A stretch of 64,000 nucleotides of DNA from Polyangium sp. 6x1 (GTDB lineage: Bacteria; Myxococcota_A; Polyangia; Polyangiales; Polyangiaceae). Each line of letters opens with the position of its first letter. Within the stretch, counting starts at the first letter, position 1. The position numbers were made by a program, and so were the translations under genes. This document shows positions 61,888-64,000 of the stretch, piece by piece. The stretch spans positions 25,831 through 89,830 of the forward strand of contig NZ_JARZHH010000049.1 of the NCBI RefSeq assembly GCF_029946515.1, written 5' to 3'. Below the pieces are notes generated by a model. It was not told the DNA's origin. It saw only the letters and a program-made list of their open reading frames with translations, and made no database searches.

Positions 61888-63729
61888 ATGCGCCCCTTTC
61901 GGGCGCTTGTGTCCCAGAACGTCGAATTCTTCGTCTCCCAGCAGGGCAACATCCGCGGACCCGTGCGGCTGGATGCGGTCCGCCGCGAGATCGGCGATGG
62001 CGCTGGGAAGGACCTGCTCTTCCGCATGGAAGGGTGCAAGCGGTTCCTCCCCGGCGCGGCGTGGGATCCGCTCTCGGACCTCTTTCCCGCGCCGAGCCCG
62101 CCCGATCCGCCCGAGGGGGTGGTCGCCGAGGCGCTGCCGCGCGACCTCGCCAAGCTCGAACCGCAGGCCCGGGACAAGCTCCTCTGGTTCGTCGAGGACA
62201 CCGACGGCGTCATGGGGCCCGTGACGGGCGCATTCGTGGTGCGGGGCCTCATGACCGGCCGGATTCCGATGTCCTCGGGCGTCTCGCTCGTCAGCGTCCC
62301 CGGTTGGATCCGCGGCACGGCGGTGTTTCCGGCGGCGCTCGAAGGCGCGACCGCCATTCGCAAGCGCCCGCTGTCCACGTTCACCTGCCCGTATTGCCTC
62401 GAACCCGTCATGGTCGGCAGCACGAGCTGCCTCATGTGCGGCGAGTTCGTGGGCATCGCAAAGCCGCGGCTCGGGCTTTCGCGCGTGGTGGGCCTCCTCG
62501 GCGTTGGGCTCGCGCTCGTGCTCGCGCCGCTCGTCGGAGGCGCGCTGTCCGTGCGCGGGGACGGGCGCGGCGCGGGGGTCGAGATTCCCATGGCGGCCGC
62601 CGCGCCTTCGCCGGGCGGATCGGCGTCTTCGGCGTCGAGCGTGTCCGCGGCGAGCGCACCGGGCGCGCCATCGGCGAATGCGCCGGCCGAACCTGCGCCG
62701 GCCGCGGCGAAGCGGCTCGAAGGCAAGGTCGCCGCGAAGATCGACGTCGCGGCCGACGCCGAGGCCGCGATTCTCCTGCCGCAAGGTCACGTGGCCGTCG
62801 CGCGCCGCGTCGCGCTCGACGTCGTCGATCCGAAGAGCGGCGTGGTCATGACGAGCTCGCGCGAGGCGCAATCTGCGCGCGTGATCGAGCGTGTCGGCGG
62901 CGCTCTTTATGCGCTCGGCCAGACCCGCATCGGCGCGCTCGAGCCCGACACGCTCCGCGTCCTGCGCTGGATCGAGCCTCGCACCCAGCTCCTCCCGGGC
63001 GCCGCCGCGCCCTCGATCGGCCTCGCGATCTTTCCTTCGGCCGTCGATCGCAGCGTCCTCGTCGTCGGCACCGAGCACCACGTCGAGATCGCGCGGTTCC
63101 GCTTCGGAGGCGCCATCCCGAGCGCCGTCGCGCTCGACGCCGAAGGCGCCTGGGCCGTCGCGGCCGTCGCCGATCCACGCCCGCGCGCCTATCCCGACGC
63201 GATCGAGGTCTTCGCGCCGCTCAGCACGCCGAGCGCGCAGATCGTGCGTCACCTCTCGCTCGGCGATCCCGTCGCGGCCGTCGCCGTCAAATCGGGGTTT
63301 GCCTTCGCCGCGCTCGGCTCCTCGCGCATCGCGCGCGTCTCGCTCGAAGGAAAGGGTCTGCTCGCGCCGCCCGATCTTTGCCGCGACACCTGCACCGATC
63401 CTGTGTTTGTCCGGGCCGCACCACGCACGCTCGTCGTCGGCTGCAGGGCGGGCCGCGCGCTCTCGCTGCATGCGCCGGCCACGCTCACGCAGGACACGCG
63501 CCTCGAGCTCGGCAGCCCCGTGACCGCGCTGGAGATCTCGCCCTCCGGCGATCAGGCGCTCGTCGCCACGGGCGCGCCTTCCCCCGGCGTGTACGTCGTC
63601 GATCTCGCGACCGGCGAGCCCATCCGGGTCGACGTCACCGACGAGGTCACGAGCGTCCGATTCGGCAAGGACTCCGGCAGCGCGACGGCGTTTTCGGCCC
63701 GCGCGCGCCGCGTGTGGGTGCTCAAGTGA
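61888..63729 (+). CDS. GYF-like/zinc-ribbon membrane protein with C-terminal propeller-like domain
   Basis: 613 aa. Two GYF_2-like modules at the N-terminus: EFFVSQQGNIRGPVRLDAVR (about 13-32) and LLWFVEDTDGVMGPVTGAFV (about 110-129), both with the x-x-x-G-x-x-x-G-P-V form. A zinc ribbon CPYCLEPVMVGSTSCLMCGE near 170-189 (CxxC...CxxC), then a membrane span VVGLLGVGLALVLAPLVGGA near 202-221. After an Ala/Ser/Pro linker, the exported C-terminal part (from about 285) is beta-rich with blade-like repeats (VAVARRVALDVVDPK, GGALYALGQTRIGALEPDTL). It is probably anchored in the inner membrane. Start ATG 61888 or GTG 61909. Overlaps the next gene by 4 bp. Confidence 0.65.
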   Translation: MRPFRALVSQNVEFFVSQQGNIRGPVRLDAVRREIGDGAGKDLLFRMEGCKRFLPGAAWDPLSDLFPAPSPPDPPEGVVAEALPRDLAKLEPQARDKLLWFVEDTDGVMGPVTGAFVVRGLMTGRIPMSSGVSLVSVPGWIRGTAVFPAALEGATAIRKRPLSTFTCPYCLEPVMVGSTSCLMCGEFVGIAKPRLGLSRVVGLLGVGLALVLAPLVGGALSVRGDGRGAGVEIPMAAAAPSPGGSASSASSVSAASAPGAPSANAPAEPAPAAAKRLEGKVAAKIDVAADAEAAILLPQGHVAVARRVALDVVDPKSGVVMTSSREAQSARVIERVGGALYALGQTRIGALEPDTLRVLRWIEPRTQLLPGAAAPSIGLAIFPSAVDRSVLVVGTEHHVEIARFRFGGAIPSAVALDAEGAWAVAAVADPRPRAYPDAIEVFAPLSTPSAQIVRHLSLGDPVAAVAVKSGFAFAALGSSRIARVSLEGKGLLAPPDLCRDTCTDPVFVRAAPRTLVVGCRAGRALSLHAPATLTQDTRLELGSPVTALEISPSGDQALVATGAPSPGVYVVDLATGEPIRVDVTDEVTSVRFGKDSGSATAFSARARRVWVLK

Positions 63730-64000
63730 GCAAGACGAAGTGCCCCAGATGCGGAACACTCGCGATCCGGAAGGGCGCGACGAAGTGCCCCTCGTGCCGC
63801 GCCTGGGTCAGCTCGCCCAAGCTCGCGGGCAGCCGCGTGCAGCTCGGCGCGCTCGGGCTCGTGCTCCTCGCGGCTGGGCTCGGCGGCTTCGGCATGCTCG
63901 CCGGCGGCGCGGCCGTCCTCGCCTCGCAAGGCCGCCTCGGCGGCCCGCGCGCCCCCGCCACGGTGCCTCCGCCTGCGCGCCCCGCCTCGGCCGCGGCGTT
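63726..64000 (+). CDS. Zinc-ribbon membrane protein, partial
   Basis: At least 91 aa, cut by the right edge. GTG 63726 overlaps the previous stop as GTGA. Sequence: SKTKCPRCGTLAIRKGATKC then PSCRAWV (two CxxC pairs, residues about 6-24, a zinc ribbon), next a membrane helix LGALGLVLLAAGLGGFGMLA (about 43-62) and a Pro/Ala-rich start of a further region. The arrangement repeats that of the preceding protein (ribbon then span), so they may act together. The rest of the gene is outside the window. Confidence 0.7.
   Translation, partial: MSKTKCPRCGTLAIRKGATKCPSCRAWVSSPKLAGSRVQLGALGLVLLAAGLGGFGMLAGGAAVLASQGRLGGPRAPATVPPPARPASAAA

Overview
The window is high-GC DNA with dense coding on both strands and few spacers. 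Many predicted lipoproteins, an IgGFc-binding-type surface protein family, a dual-domain KaiC-like ATPase, GTG/TTG starts and a tig-clpP-clpX-lon block together suggest a myxobacterium (Myxococcota, probably the Polyangium/Sorangium side). This placement is inferred from gene content; no rRNA or tRNA is present to test it.

Layout. 1-7.9 kb: end of a biotin carboxylase gene, rlmN, an RsbT-like protein, an azoreductase-type flavoprotein, a beta-propeller membrane protein, mazG with an enoyl-CoA hydratase, and an EEP-family hydrolase. 7.9-12.9 kb: a LegB-like dehydratase plus DegT aminotransferase pair, then a two-gene unit of bestrophin and a rhodanese fused to a domain resembling zeta-class (cadmium) carbonic anhydrase, then a small rubredoxin. 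13-33.7 kb: cell-envelope and secreted genes, including IgGFc-type and IPT/TIG lipoproteins, an OmpA/TSP3 protein coupled to a metalloprotease-like protein, a membrane SpeE-like protein, a GH5-type lipoprotein, and a natural EutB-EutC fusion carrying a Tat lipoprotein signal. PilZ, response-regulator and KaiC-like genes follow.

34-47.3 kb: rpsB-tsf, a polysaccharide deacetylase, an MlaF-like ATPase, an LpxL-type acyltransferase, the overlapping chain cheR-glnD-TPR lipoprotein, and parAB. 47.3-56.4 kb: a small acidic protein, a structured non-coding stretch, then tig, clpP, clpX, lon and purH. 56.5-64 kb: a second ParA with N-terminal zinc-binding motifs plus a ribbon-helix-helix partner, a membrane protein, an RluA/D pseudouridine synthase, glgA, and two zinc-ribbon membrane proteins, the last cut by the window edge.

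The most notable items are the apparently exported B12-type ethanolamine ammonia-lyase fusion, the rhodanese/carbonic-anhydrase-like/bestrophin unit, and several strong RNA structures: a perfect 14-bp hairpin that contains the purH start codon and a four-codon upstream ORF, three hairpins in a row before glgA, a structured rpsB leader, and a 22-bp bulged stem plus intrinsic terminator before tig.
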